In this document: in pieces, positions 54,021-62,974 of the stretch
Layout: every line of letters begins with the position of its first letter
Numbering within the stretch: the stretch's first letter is position 1
Source: Novosphingobium resinovorum
GTDB lineage: Bacteria; Pseudomonadota; Alphaproteobacteria; Sphingomonadales; Sphingomonadaceae
DNA: 64,000 nt
NCBI RefSeq assembly: GCF_027922145.1
Contig: NZ_BSFC01000024.1
Span: 310,001-374,000 of the forward strand
Reading direction: 5' to 3'
The notes under the pieces: generated by a model
The model's database searches: none
What the model saw: the letters and a program-made list of their open reading frames with translations, nothing else
Told to the model about the DNA's origin: nothing
Translations under genes and position numbers: made by a program

Positions 54021-55441
54021 TCCGGAATGCCGAGATATGGGGCACCGGGCCCGGCGACGTGAGGATCGAAGGCCCGCGTATCGCATCGATCGGCACCCTG
54101 CTTCCCCGCTCCGATGAGCAGGTCATCGACGCACGAGGCGGATTGCTGCTGCCGGGCCTGCACGATCACCACATCCATCTTGCAGCGCTTGCCGCGCAGC
54201 AATCCTCGATTTCCTGCGGACAACCCGATGTCCTGACTTCGGCACAATTGGCGCGGGCCCTCCAGGCGCCCGGCACAGGATGGCTGCGCGGCGTCGGCTT
54301 CCATGAAAGCGTCCTCGACGGCGTGTTGCCCGATGCGGCGATGCTGGACCGCATGGTTGCCGATCGTCCGCTGCGCATGCAGCATCGCACCGGGCGAATG
54401 TGGTTGCTCAACTCGCGCGCGCTGGAGGAACTGCTTGCGATCGCGGACGCGCCGCCAGGGCTGGAAAGGGCCGGCGGACGCTTTACCGGCCGTCTGTTCG
54501 AAGAGGACGCATGGCTCAGCCGCACGCTCGGAGGGTCGCTTCCCGATTTCGCGCAGACCAGTGCCCGGCTTGCCCGCTGCGGCGTGACCGGCATAACCGA
54601 CATGTCGCCGCGCAACGATCCCGGCGTCGCTAGGCATTTCGCGCAGCAACGCAGTGACGGGCGCCTCCTGCAGTCGTCGATGATCGCGGGCAGCCTTGCG
54701 CTGGGGGAACATCTGCCGCCCGGATGCACTCTCGGCCCGCTCAAGCTGCATCTCCACGAGAACGCCTTGCCCGACTTCGACGAGGCTGTCGCTCTTGTGC
54801 GTTCCGGACATGCCCAGAACCGCGCGGTCGCAGTTCATTGCGTGACCGAGGTGGAATTGGTCTTCGCACTCGCCGTGCTCGAAGTGGCCGGCAGCGTCCG
54901 CGGCGACCGGATCGAACATGTGTCCGTAGCCTCTCCCGATCTCGTCTCCCGCATGCGCGACCTCGGCCTGTCAGCCTGTGTCCAGCCCCATTTCATTGCC
55001 GAGCGTGGCGACCGCTATCTGGCAGACGTCGATCCGAGGCACCACGCAGACCTTTATCGCCTGCGCAGCCTGGCCGCCGCAAGCCTGCCCCTCGCCGGAG
55101 GGAGCGACGCACCTTATGGCGAAGCCGATCCATGGAAATCCATGACCGCCGCCGTCAACCGCCGCGCCCCGAGCGGGGCAGTGATCGGTGCCGATGAAGG
55201 ATTGACGCCGGAGGAGGCGCTGGCGCTCTATCTAACGGAACCGGCCGACTTCTCACGCCAACGCGCCATTGCGGTCGGCGCAATGGCCGACTTGTGCCTT
55301 ATGGACCGCCCATGGTCCGAAGTTCGCGCCTGCCTCAACAAAAGCGACGTAAGAATGGTGATCGCAGGCGGAAACCTAGTCCACCAGCGCATCGACCAGT
55401 CCCCACTCGAGCGCCTTTTGCGCGCTGATGCGTCGGCCTGA
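54014..55441 (+). CDS. Amidohydrolase-superfamily protein (YtcJ/amidohydro_3-like)
   Basis: A 475-residue metal-dependent hydrolase. The metal site begins LHDHHIHLAAL; LHLHENALPDF and AVHCVTEVE supply further His, and GGSDAPYGEADPW holds the catalytic Asp. It presumably hydrolyses a cyclic amide, lactone or similar bond. ATG 54014 overlaps the CoA transferase stop by 7 bases. Its last 66 bases overlap, tail to tail, with the enoyl-CoA hydratase gene on the other strand. Confidence 0.82.
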   Translation: MLIRNAEIWGTGPGDVRIEGPRIASIGTLLPRSDEQVIDARGGLLLPGLHDHHIHLAALAAQQSSISCGQPDVLTSAQLARALQAPGTGWLRGVGFHESVLDGVLPDAAMLDRMVADRPLRMQHRTGRMWLLNSRALEELLAIADAPPGLERAGGRFTGRLFEEDAWLSRTLGGSLPDFAQTSARLARCGVTGITDMSPRNDPGVARHFAQQRSDGRLLQSSMIAGSLALGEHLPPGCTLGPLKLHLHENALPDFDEAVALVRSGHAQNRAVAVHCVTEVELVFALAVLEVAGSVRGDRIEHVSVASPDLVSRMRDLGLSACVQPHFIAERGDRYLADVDPRHHADLYRLRSLAAASLPLAGGSDAPYGEADPWKSMTAAVNRRAPSGAVIGADEGLTPEEALALYLTEPADFSRQRAIAVGAMADLCLMDRPWSEVRACLNKSDVRMVIAGGNLVHQRIDQSPLERLLRADASA

Positions 55442-56329
55442 CAGCACCATCAGGGCGGTCCGCTGACGCCCGATACGGCGAGTGAGCGAGACGCAACCTC
55501 CGGCGCCGGGAATGATTCCCATCGCCAGTTCCGGCAGTTGAAACCACGAGCGACGCGTTGCCGTGATACGCGATGCGAACGCGGCCAGTTCGAGTCCCGA
55601 CCCCACGCAGGCACCGTCGATCTCGGCCACAAAGCGATCGGCGCAGCGCAGCGCCTCGTTGGCGGGCAACGTGCGACGCCGGATGGCATGCGCCATCGCC
55701 AGGTCGAGCGTCGTGCCGAACTCGTCAAGGTCAGCGCCGAGGCTGAAGCAGCGCCCCGTCCCCTGCAACGTGACCGAGGTGATCGTGGTGTCGAGGTTCG
55801 CAAGCGCGAAGGCCTCGTGCAGCGCATCACGCATCGGCCGGTCGATCGCATTGCCCGCATCCGGACGGTCGAGCGTCACCGTCACGGCATCACCTTCGCG
55901 AGTCAGCAGGACGGCACCGGGCGCTCGTCCGTCCGCCGCCCGCACTCGCCCCGCCTGCCATTTGCAGTGCTCGCTGCTCCCCTGCAGCGTGGCATAGGCC
56001 AGCGACTCGGCCACAAGGCCATCTTCCAGACTCAGCGAAGGCAGCAGGCGCAGCAGTTGCACCAGAGTCGCCGCAGCGATCGGGCGGGCTTCGACCGCTC
56101 TGCGGATTTGTCTCGCATCAAAGCCATCCTCGACGAAAGTATCCAACTTTGCAAAGGCATCGTGCCACTTTCCCTTCGCGATCACCGGCCAAGGCGGCAG
56201 GCCCAGATGGTGGAAATCAGGCGAAAAGCTATCGCTATCGATGAAGGTTATCGGCTCGACCAGCACGAATCCGCCAGAGACAAAATCAGTCGCAGGAACG
56301 GTCAAACCGTATATTCCCCGGCTCTCCAT
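55376..56329 (-). CDS. Enoyl-CoA hydratase/isomerase family protein with N-terminal extension
   Basis: A 317-residue crotonase-fold protein. The core starts only at about residue 138 (AVLLTREGDAVTVTLDRPDAGNAI); the oxyanion and catalytic region is DGACVGSGLELAAFAS and LPELAMGIIPGAGG, with Glu at both canonical positions. The first 135 residues are an extra region of no obvious family. ATG 56329 follows AAGGAGTCAT. It is monocistronic and shares the 56330-56650 control region with the IclR-type gene. Confidence 0.85.
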   Translation of the reverse strand: MESRGIYGLTVPATDFVSGGFVLVEPITFIDSDSFSPDFHHLGLPPWPVIAKGKWHDAFAKLDTFVEDGFDARQIRRAVEARPIAAATLVQLLRLLPSLSLEDGLVAESLAYATLQGSSEHCKWQAGRVRAADGRAPGAVLLTREGDAVTVTLDRPDAGNAIDRPMRDALHEAFALANLDTTITSVTLQGTGRCFSLGADLDEFGTTLDLAMAHAIRRRTLPANEALRCADRFVAEIDGACVGSGLELAAFASRITATRRSWFQLPELAMGIIPGAGGCVSLTRRIGRQRTALMVLSGRRISAQKALEWGLVDALVD

Positions 56330-56650
56330 ATGACTCCTTGCTGATTTCCGTTCGTCCCGTACAGGCATGAACCGCCCTGATTGAATTGACCAGCCCCTCC
56401 ACCGACCGACACAGTTTACCGGCCTTTTCCGCGCCATCAGCTCGGCTCGACCGGCGGAAAACCGCGCTCGTCTCTCTTTCAACGTTCGTATACAAAAAGG
56501 ACGCTTGATGAACAGCGTTGTTGATGCTAACCAAAGTCAGCAAAAAACGAGAATGACTCAGTTATCTGGGATTACGACTCGGGGATTGAGGCAAGCTCGA
56601 CGCTAACGATCGAGTTCATCAACCACGCGAGAGGGAAGGAGAGAGACCTC
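56330..56650. other. 321-base divergent control region between hydratase and IclR-type regulator
   Basis: No credible gene. It contains site B at 56525-56542 and AT-rich tracts (for example GTATACAAAAAGG at 56488-56500) that may hold the promoters of both flanking genes. Confidence 0.65.
56525..56542. promoter_or_regulatory. Candidate shared operator, site B
   Basis: TGCTAACCAAAGTCAGCA: arms TGCTAAC and GTCAGCA pair at six of seven positions around centre CAAA. It differs at two positions from site A at 47073. It lies 109 bases upstream of the IclR-type gene start, nearly the same distance as site A from the thiolase. Confidence 0.5.
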
Positions 56651-57463
56651 ATGGCTGGCAAGGCAACGTCATCGAACAAGGCAAAGATCGCACGCCGGGT
56701 GATCGAGGTACTGGAGTACTTCGACGACGCGCACCGCGAAGCGACCGTCATGGATATCGTGCGCCGGTATAACCGGCCTCAGTCGAGTACCTCGGAACTG
56801 CTTTCGAGCCTCGTCGAGCTGGGTCTGCTGCACAAGGATCCCTACTCACGCGCCTACAGCCTTACCCCTCGCGCGGCGCTGATCGGCACTTCCGGCCAGC
56901 CCGAGCTGGTGCGTGACGGCCGCATCGTGCGCCTGATGGACCGCCTCGTCGCGCAGACCGGGCTTTCGGTGGCGTTGCACTCGATGGTCGGTCTCGACGC
57001 GCAGATCGTGAACTGGCGCCATGGGCCGCGCGCGCCCGCTGCCACCCGCGAACTGGCTGGCGGCGTCAAGGAGCCTCTGGCACGCAACGCGCCGGGCTGG
57101 CTGATGCTGTCCACCGTCACCCGCCAGCGCTGCGAAGGCATGGTGCGCCGCCTCAACGCCGAAGCGGCGGAGCAGGACAAGTTCGCCTTCTCGGAAATGA
57201 TGGCCCGCATCGACGCCTGCCGCGATCCGCGCCACCTGTTCGGACCGGCCGGCTTCTCCACGGGCGCCGATGCGCTCAGCGGCCTCGTCCCGCGCCAGCC
57301 AGAGGGGCACCCGCTGGTCGTCAGCATCGTTTACGGCAAGGATGACAAGGTGAACCCGGAAGCGTTGTTCCAGTGCCTGAGCGACGCCATGCGCGCGTGC
57401 CTGCCCGATCCCGTGGCCCATCACCCGCAGTCCAGCGTGGAGCAGTTCTCGCACGCTGCCTGA
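56651..57463 (+). CDS. IclR-family-like transcriptional regulator
   Basis: A 270-residue regulator. The N-terminal winged helix has KIARRVIEVLEYFDDAHREA and QSSTSELLSSLVELGLLHKD; the C-terminal part has the IclR effector-domain flavour (RLMDRLVAQTGLSVALHSMV, then VVSIVYGKDDKVNPEAL). It diverges from the hydratase gene and lies in the centre of the catabolic region, so it is a strong candidate to read sites A and B. GAAGGAGAGAG precedes ATG 56651. Confidence 0.82.
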   Translation: MAGKATSSNKAKIARRVIEVLEYFDDAHREATVMDIVRRYNRPQSSTSELLSSLVELGLLHKDPYSRAYSLTPRAALIGTSGQPELVRDGRIVRLMDRLVAQTGLSVALHSMVGLDAQIVNWRHGPRAPAATRELAGGVKEPLARNAPGWLMLSTVTRQRCEGMVRRLNAEAAEQDKFAFSEMMARIDACRDPRHLFGPAGFSTGADALSGLVPRQPEGHPLVVSIVYGKDDKVNPEALFQCLSDAMRACLPDPVAHHPQSSVEQFSHAA

Positions 57464-57482
57464 ATTCACACTTCCCAACGGG

Positions 57483-57517
57483 AAAGGGCCTCGCGAGCAC
57501 GTCTCGCGGGGCCTTTT
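57483..57517 (+). terminator. Intrinsic terminator after the IclR-type gene
   Basis: AAAGGGCCTCGCGAG pairs with CTCGCGGGGCCTTTT (two G-U pairs) and the stem is followed by CTTTTGTTT. It also lies downstream of the converging amidohydrolase_2 gene. Confidence 0.85.
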
Positions 57518-57602
57518 CTTTTGTTTGCCATCCATCGTCCCGAATTTTCTCCAGGACGATGCCTCCCTTCACGCTTGTCGTTTGCTCACATTTGTCGTTT
57601 GC

Positions 57603-58943
57603 TTACGCCTCCTGTCCGGCCATGCGGCCGAGACGATCGGTGTCCTCGTGGCGCCTGAACATCTTCATGATGTCGCCCGATGTGACCGGCCGCACTTCGC
57701 CTTGCTCCAGCGGACGCTCGCCGAGCGAGGACTTCGGGCTTGTATCCACGCCTTGTGCCGCTGCCCTGGCCCGCAGAGCGCCGACGGTCAGGTCTGCTTT
57801 GGCGTGATGCTTGAACGGATCGAAGCGGAACCAGCGCATGGCATTTCCGTGCGTGATCTTGTCGATCTGCACGTTGGTCAGGTGATTTATCGTCGGCCAA
57901 AGCCTCTCCGGCACCTCGGGCCAGAGCGTGTCCGAGTGCGGATAATCGCATTCGTAAGCAATGTTGTCCTCGCCGATGAAACCGATGTTCTGCAGGCCAA
58001 AAGCATCGTCGATGAAGCAGTTCAGGAAATGACGCCGGAACATCTCGCTGGGCTTCAGGTCCTGGAAACGCGAATGCGTCCAGTACTTGTGGCGCGAGTT
58101 GGAGAAATCGGCCCGCTCGGTGAAGTAGGGCACCCAGCCGATCGAGCCTTCCGACAGCGCGATGCGCATGTCCGGATACTCGTGCAGTGCCTCCAGTTGC
58201 AGCCAGTCCGACGCCGCATAGGCAATCGTCATCGGCATCGTCGAAATCCATGCCTCAATCGGTGTCTCCATAGATGCATGCGGCGCCGGATTGCCGCCGC
58301 CGATGTGGATGCAGATCGTCATGTCGAGATCGGCGATCGCCTTGTAGAACGGCTTCCAGTATTCGTTGTGGATGCTCGGCAGGCCCTGGCAGGTCGGGTT
58401 CTCGCTGATCGAGACGGTGTGGCAGCCCTTGGCGCTCACGCGCTTCAGTTCGGCGATCGTGGCGTCCATGTTCCAGGTCGGCAGAATAGCGCAGGGTATG
58501 AAGCGCCCGGGATGCGCGCCGCACCATTCGTCGATGTGCCAATCGTTGTAGGCGCTGACGTGCTTCACCGCCAGATCGCGGTCGGGCACCCGGTGCAGGC
58601 GCCCTCCGGCGAAGTCAAACACCGAGCCGAAGTTGAGCGAGGCCGCAACGCCGTTGACGTCCATGTCCTTCACGCGCTCGTCCACCATGTAGACCCCTTC
58701 GCGAAGCTGGTCGAGCGAGGTCGGCTCCATGCCGTATTCCTCGAAGGGCCGCCCCACCACGGCATTGAGCGCAACCGAAGCGAAGCTTTGTCCCTGATAG
58801 ACCCAGACGTCCTTGCCGTTCTCGTCCTTGACCATCTTCGGCGCGGATTCGAGGAGTGCGCCGGACAAGTGGTTCCGGAACATGTCGGGCGGTTCGCTGA
58901 TGTGGTCATCGACGCTGATGATGACCATGTCGTTCATTTCCAT
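57603..58943 (-). CDS. Amidohydrolase_2 family protein (ACMSD/LigW-like superfamily)
   Basis: A 446-residue metal-dependent hydrolase or decarboxylase. The metal-binding opening is VDDHISEPPDMF, the central His is in ICIHIGGGNP, and the distal Asp is in YECDYPHSDTLWPE. ATG 58943 (MEMND) follows GGGAG; a longer open frame to 59018 is less likely. Members of this group are common in aromatic, steroid and terpenoid gene clusters and may cleave C-C bonds or decarboxylate. It diverges from the acyl-CoA dehydrogenase gene. Confidence 0.85.
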   Translation of the reverse strand: MEMNDMVIISVDDHISEPPDMFRNHLSGALLESAPKMVKDENGKDVWVYQGQSFASVALNAVVGRPFEEYGMEPTSLDQLREGVYMVDERVKDMDVNGVAASLNFGSVFDFAGGRLHRVPDRDLAVKHVSAYNDWHIDEWCGAHPGRFIPCAILPTWNMDATIAELKRVSAKGCHTVSISENPTCQGLPSIHNEYWKPFYKAIADLDMTICIHIGGGNPAPHASMETPIEAWISTMPMTIAYAASDWLQLEALHEYPDMRIALSEGSIGWVPYFTERADFSNSRHKYWTHSRFQDLKPSEMFRRHFLNCFIDDAFGLQNIGFIGEDNIAYECDYPHSDTLWPEVPERLWPTINHLTNVQIDKITHGNAMRWFRFDPFKHHAKADLTVGALRARAAAQGVDTSPKSSLGERPLEQGEVRPVTSGDIMKMFRRHEDTDRLGRMAGQEA

Positions 58944-59183
58944 CTCTCGTCTCCCGTGAGTGCGTTCGCCGGTGCTTCGCCCCGCTTGTCTTATTGCCGT
59001 CGAGACTATCGCTCCCACGCCCCGCTAGCCACTCGCGAGCCCGAGCCATCGCTTGTGCGATTGCCCCGTTCCTTGTCATCCGCATCGTGCCCGCGATTGC
59101 CGCCGAGGCCGGATTGAACGCCCTTCCAACCTGTGTTCAGGACCAATGGTGAAGGAAAACGATAAGCTCCGGGAAAGCCTGCC

Positions 59184-61370
59184 ATGAACTTCGATCTCAC
59201 TGACGAACAGGAAATGATGCGCGACACATTCGCGCGCTTTCTCGACGAGCATTCCAGCACCGTGCGCGTTCGCAAGGCACAGGAGACCGATGGCTTCGAT
59301 GCGGCGCTGTGGAGCGGTCTGGCCGAACTCGGCGCCTTCGCCATGCGCGTGCCGGAGGATGCGGGCGGCATGGACCTGGGCCTGTTCGACGCGGCACTGT
59401 TGATGGAGGAGGCCGGGCGCACGCTCGTCTCCGGCCCTCTGGCCGAAACGCTGGTGTCGGCACGCCTGCTCGCTCAGCTTGGTGGCCAGGACGATCTTCT
59501 CGAAGCGACGATCGGCGGTGAGTCGGTCGTGACGATCGCCATGCAGGATGCTGCGCAGCATTCGAAGCAGTGGATCGCCGGCGGAGCAGTGGCGAAGGCG
59601 GTCGTCGCGCGGCGTGGCCGGGATGTCGTGCTGGTAACACCTGCGGGTGCGAAGGCCGAAGCCAACCTGGCCACCACGCCGATCGCGGAGATCGATCTTG
59701 CCGCAGGCGAGACGATCGTGCTCGGCTCCGGCGAGGAGGCGCTAGCCCTCTTCGCCGCCGGGCTGGAGGAGTGGAAGCTCTACATGGCGGTCGCGCTCTC
59801 CGGCATCGGCCGGCAGGCGTTGCAGATGGCAGCCGTCTACGCGGGTGAGCGCAAGGCGTTCGGCCAGCTCATCGGCACCTTCCAAGGCATCTCGCATCCC
59901 CTCGCCGACCTGCTGTGCGACGTCGATGGCGCCAAGTTCCTTGCCTGGAAGGCGATCCGCGACATCTACGACGGCTCCGACGCGGCCGCCGCCACGATCT
60001 CGCTCGCCTACTGGTACGCCTGCGATGCTGCGGCACGATCGGTGGCGCAGGGCCTGCACACTTTCGGCGGCTACGGCTTGTCGAACGAATACGACGTACA
60101 CCTCTACAACCTGCGCGCAAAGGCATGGCCACTGGTCGCCGGCGACCCCGCACTCGCTCTGGAAGAAGCCGGACGCCGCCTTTATGCCGGAGAGACGGTC
60201 GCCCTGCCCGCTTCTGGCGAAGTCCCGCTCGATTTCGATCTCGGCGACGAGGCTCGCCAGGTCTGCGCCGAGATCGCCGAGTTGTTCGCCACCAAGGTTA
60301 CGCAGGAACAGAAGGCCAGGTTCCACTATTCCTGGGAAGGCTACGTGCCTGAGGTTCACAAGATGCTGGCCGAGCACAACCTGCTGTTCCCCGGCCTGCC
60401 CGAGCATCTCTCCGGCCGCAATATCACTCCTTACGCACGCATTGCCGCGATGGGCGAGATGGAGCGGCAGGGCTACAACACGCCGGGTGCCAATGTCGCG
60501 GCGATGGTGGCGATGATGATCGACAAGTACGGGTCGGACGAACTCAAGGCCGAGGTCCTGCCCAGGATCGTCGGCGGCGACGTGCTGTGCTCGCTGGGCT
60601 ATTCGGAGCCCTCGTGCGGCTCGGACGTCTTCGCCGCACAGTGCAAGGCGACGCAACTGGACGACGGCTCCTGGCGCATCGACGGCACCAAGATGTGGAC
60701 CAGCGGCGCCAACCTTTCGAGCTACGTGCTGATGCTCACGCGTACCAATCCCGACGTGGCGAAGCACAAGGGCCTGACGATGTTCATCGTCCCTCTCAAG
60801 ACCGAGGGCGTGACGGTGCAGGCCGTCCACACCTTCCAGGACGAGCGCACCAACATCACCTTCTACGACGGCGTGGTGATCCCCGATTCCTGGCGTCTCG
60901 GCGAGATCGACGGCGGCACGAAGACGATGAGTGCAGCGCTGGAACTGGAGCACGGCGGCGGCTTCTCCAAGGTCATGAAGGCCATGATCGAGGCGGCCGA
61001 GGAAGTGACCCGCGAACTCGGCATCGACGGCGAGGTGCGCACCCAGTGCCGCCTTGCCCGCAGCGTGGCGCACTTGTGGATATCGGACATGCTGACCTAC
61101 CGCGCGCAGTGGTCCAGCATCGAGAAGAAGCCGAACCATGCCTTCGGGCCCATGTCTAAGATGTACTCCTCCGAGAAGTTCCTCAGCGACAGCCGCGACC
61201 TGCTAGACCTGACGGCACCGCTCTCGCTTTCCAAGCGCGAGGGGGCAGTCGCGCTGCTCAACCAGTGTTACCGTCACGCGGCGGGCACGACGATCTACGG
61301 CGGCACCAGCGAAGTGCACCGCTCGATGGTCGCCGAACGCGGGCTCGGCCTGCCGCGCACTCGCGGTTGA
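59184..61370 (+). CDS. Fused two-domain acyl-CoA dehydrogenase (FadE34-like layout)
   Basis: A 728-residue protein made of two acyl-CoA dehydrogenase units where the usual chain has about 380 residues. Unit 1 (about 1-340) starts MNFDLTDEQEMMRDTFARFL and ends near HTFGGYGLSNEYDVHLYNL. Unit 2 (about 370-728) has SLGYSEPSCGSDVFAAQ and closes IYGGTSEVHRSMVAERGLG. The Glu376 position of MCAD is Gly706; Glu589 in ALELEHGG fits the alternative isovaleryl-CoA dehydrogenase-type base. This layout resembles mycobacterial FadE34, which acts on steroid side chains. The following hydratase starts 11 bases later. Confidence 0.88.
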   Translation: MNFDLTDEQEMMRDTFARFLDEHSSTVRVRKAQETDGFDAALWSGLAELGAFAMRVPEDAGGMDLGLFDAALLMEEAGRTLVSGPLAETLVSARLLAQLGGQDDLLEATIGGESVVTIAMQDAAQHSKQWIAGGAVAKAVVARRGRDVVLVTPAGAKAEANLATTPIAEIDLAAGETIVLGSGEEALALFAAGLEEWKLYMAVALSGIGRQALQMAAVYAGERKAFGQLIGTFQGISHPLADLLCDVDGAKFLAWKAIRDIYDGSDAAAATISLAYWYACDAAARSVAQGLHTFGGYGLSNEYDVHLYNLRAKAWPLVAGDPALALEEAGRRLYAGETVALPASGEVPLDFDLGDEARQVCAEIAELFATKVTQEQKARFHYSWEGYVPEVHKMLAEHNLLFPGLPEHLSGRNITPYARIAAMGEMERQGYNTPGANVAAMVAMMIDKYGSDELKAEVLPRIVGGDVLCSLGYSEPSCGSDVFAAQCKATQLDDGSWRIDGTKMWTSGANLSSYVLMLTRTNPDVAKHKGLTMFIVPLKTEGVTVQAVHTFQDERTNITFYDGVVIPDSWRLGEIDGGTKTMSAALELEHGGGFSKVMKAMIEAAEEVTRELGIDGEVRTQCRLARSVAHLWISDMLTYRAQWSSIEKKPNHAFGPMSKMYSSEKFLSDSRDLLDLTAPLSLSKREGAVALLNQCYRHAAGTTIYGGTSEVHRSMVAERGLGLPRTRG

Positions 61371-61381
61371 GGGAGATAACA

Positions 61382-62203
61382 ATGACCGAAGACGCACCGC
61401 ACCTTCTGACCGAAGAAATCGACGGCATTCTCGTCGCCACGCTCAACCGGCCGGACAAGCTCAACGCCATCAGCCGCGAGATGATGGACCTGCTCACCGA
61501 AGCCGTGCTGCGGCTACGCGAACGGGCGGACCTCAAGGTCATGCTGATCCGCTCGGCCGGGCGCTACTTCAGTTCAGGCGCGGACTTGCGTGGCGGCAAC
61601 CGCAACATCGTGTCCGAAGCCAACGTCGCGGCGAACTCCGCCAGCAAGGTGCGCGAAAACCATCGGCTCAACCTCAACAACATGCAGCAGCTCTGGGACG
61701 AGATGGAGCACGTCGAGAAGCCCATCGTCGCGGCGCATCACGCCATGTGCGTGGGTGGCGGGCTGGAGATGAGCCTTTCGTGCGACTTCCGCCTTGCCGC
61801 GAAGAGCGCGGCCTATGCCTTCCCGGAAGGATTGTTCGGCGTTCTGCCCGCTTCGGGTGGCGTCTCACGACTGACGCGGATCTGCGGGCCGCACTGGGCG
61901 CGCTGGCTGATCATGGCCAACAAACCTGCCAGCGCCGACATGGCCTTCACCATGGGGCTCATCCATCAGGTCTACGAGGACGCGGAGTTCGAGGCGGAGG
62001 TGATGGATTTCTGCCGCCACCTGGCGAAGCAGAACGGCGAGCAGATGGGCGCCGCCAAGGTGGCGATCGAACTGTGCGCCGAAGTCGGCCGCGATTCCGC
62101 GCGCCATGTCGAGCGCATGGCGAACAGCGCGCTGATGCTGAACCCCGACTACATCGAGGGCATGGAAGCCTACCTCAAGGGCGTTGGCGGCAAGGGCAAG
62201 TGA
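61382..62203 (+). CDS. Enoyl-CoA hydratase (crotonase) family protein
   Basis: A 273-residue crotonase. The oxyanion segment is GRYFSSGADLRGG; the catalytic region is CVGGGLEMSLSCDF and FPEGLFGVLPASGGVSRL, with Glu at both canonical positions. It starts at ATG 61382 after GAGGGAGAT, 11 bases after the fused dehydrogenase, and would hydrate its product. Confidence 0.9.
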   Translation: MTEDAPHLLTEEIDGILVATLNRPDKLNAISREMMDLLTEAVLRLRERADLKVMLIRSAGRYFSSGADLRGGNRNIVSEANVAANSASKVRENHRLNLNNMQQLWDEMEHVEKPIVAAHHAMCVGGGLEMSLSCDFRLAAKSAAYAFPEGLFGVLPASGGVSRLTRICGPHWARWLIMANKPASADMAFTMGLIHQVYEDAEFEAEVMDFCRHLAKQNGEQMGAAKVAIELCAEVGRDSARHVERMANSALMLNPDYIEGMEAYLKGVGGKGK

Positions 62204-62211
62204 GGTCCGAT

Positions 62212-62232
62212 TCCTCCCCCGGTGGGGGAGGA
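62212..62232. terminator. TCCTCCCCC hairpin between converging genes
   Basis: TCCTCCCCC pairs with GGGGGAGGA through a 3-base loop, then ATTTAT. It separates the hydratase gene from the TetR gene stop at 62234. Confidence 0.75.
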
Positions 62233-62233
62233 T

Positions 62234-62968
62234 TTATCTGCGCGCATCGCTGATCGCGAATTCCATCAGCCTTGCGCCGGGCACCAGATAACGATCCTCG
62301 CTCATTTCCGGCTCGATGCCGACGAGCTTGCGCAGTTCGCGGTCGGTCACCAGTGTCACGGAACGCTCGATGCCGATCATCACCATCGTTGCCATTGAGG
62401 TATGGGGTCCGAGACCGACCGGCTCGTCGCTCATCTGCCGCACGAGCAGCGCGATGATAGGACGGCTGCTGCGGATACGATGTGCCATCATGCGCGCATC
62501 CTGCTGATCAGCCAGCGCATTGCGCAAGTGCAGCAGCCGTGAATGCCTTGCCCAGAAACCATGGTAGGCGCGCACGAAGGCATAGCAGCGCGCGTAGAGT
62601 TCCTCGTCCGCCCAGCGCTCGCGAGCGAGCGAGAGGTAATCGTTCTCCGCCGTCGCCATGACCGGGTCGAGCACCGCCAGCAACAGTTCGGTCATGTCGG
62701 TGAAGTAGTTGTAAACCGAGGTCATGCCCAGCGACGCCCCCCGCGCTACGCGGGCGAGCGTCACCGGCTCCTCCGAATCCTCGATCAGTTCTATCGCCGC
62801 AGCCAGGATGCGCTCACGCGTCACCCTGCCTTTGCGGCCTAGGCGCTGTCCGTTGAGATTGTGGCTGACCGCAGCACAGGCGGTGATCACCGCAGCCGCA
62901 AGGGGCTGAGGCAGACCCGCGAAGTGATCGGTCTCTACACTCTCTTCAGGCCCCACCCGTCTAATCAT
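62234..62968 (-). CDS. TetR-family transcriptional regulator
   Basis: A 244-residue regulator with the HTH at about residues 48-95 (RERILAAAIELIEDSEEPVT, then LARVARGASLGMTSVYNYF). The roughly 45-residue N-terminal extension is unusual but ATG 62968 is the only good start; it lies 6 bases after the aldehyde dehydrogenase stop, so the two genes are coupled. The C-terminal ligand domain has YARCYAFVRAYHGFWARHSRLL. It probably regulates the adjacent genes. Confidence 0.85.
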   Translation of the reverse strand: MIRRVGPEESVETDHFAGLPQPLAAAVITACAAVSHNLNGQRLGRKGRVTRERILAAAIELIEDSEEPVTLARVARGASLGMTSVYNYFTDMTELLLAVLDPVMATAENDYLSLARERWADEELYARCYAFVRAYHGFWARHSRLLHLRNALADQQDARMMAHRIRSSRPIIALLVRQMSDEPVGLGPHTSMATMVMIGIERSVTLVTDRELRKLVGIEPEMSEDRYLVPGARLMEFAISDARR

Positions 62969-62974
62969 CGCGTC

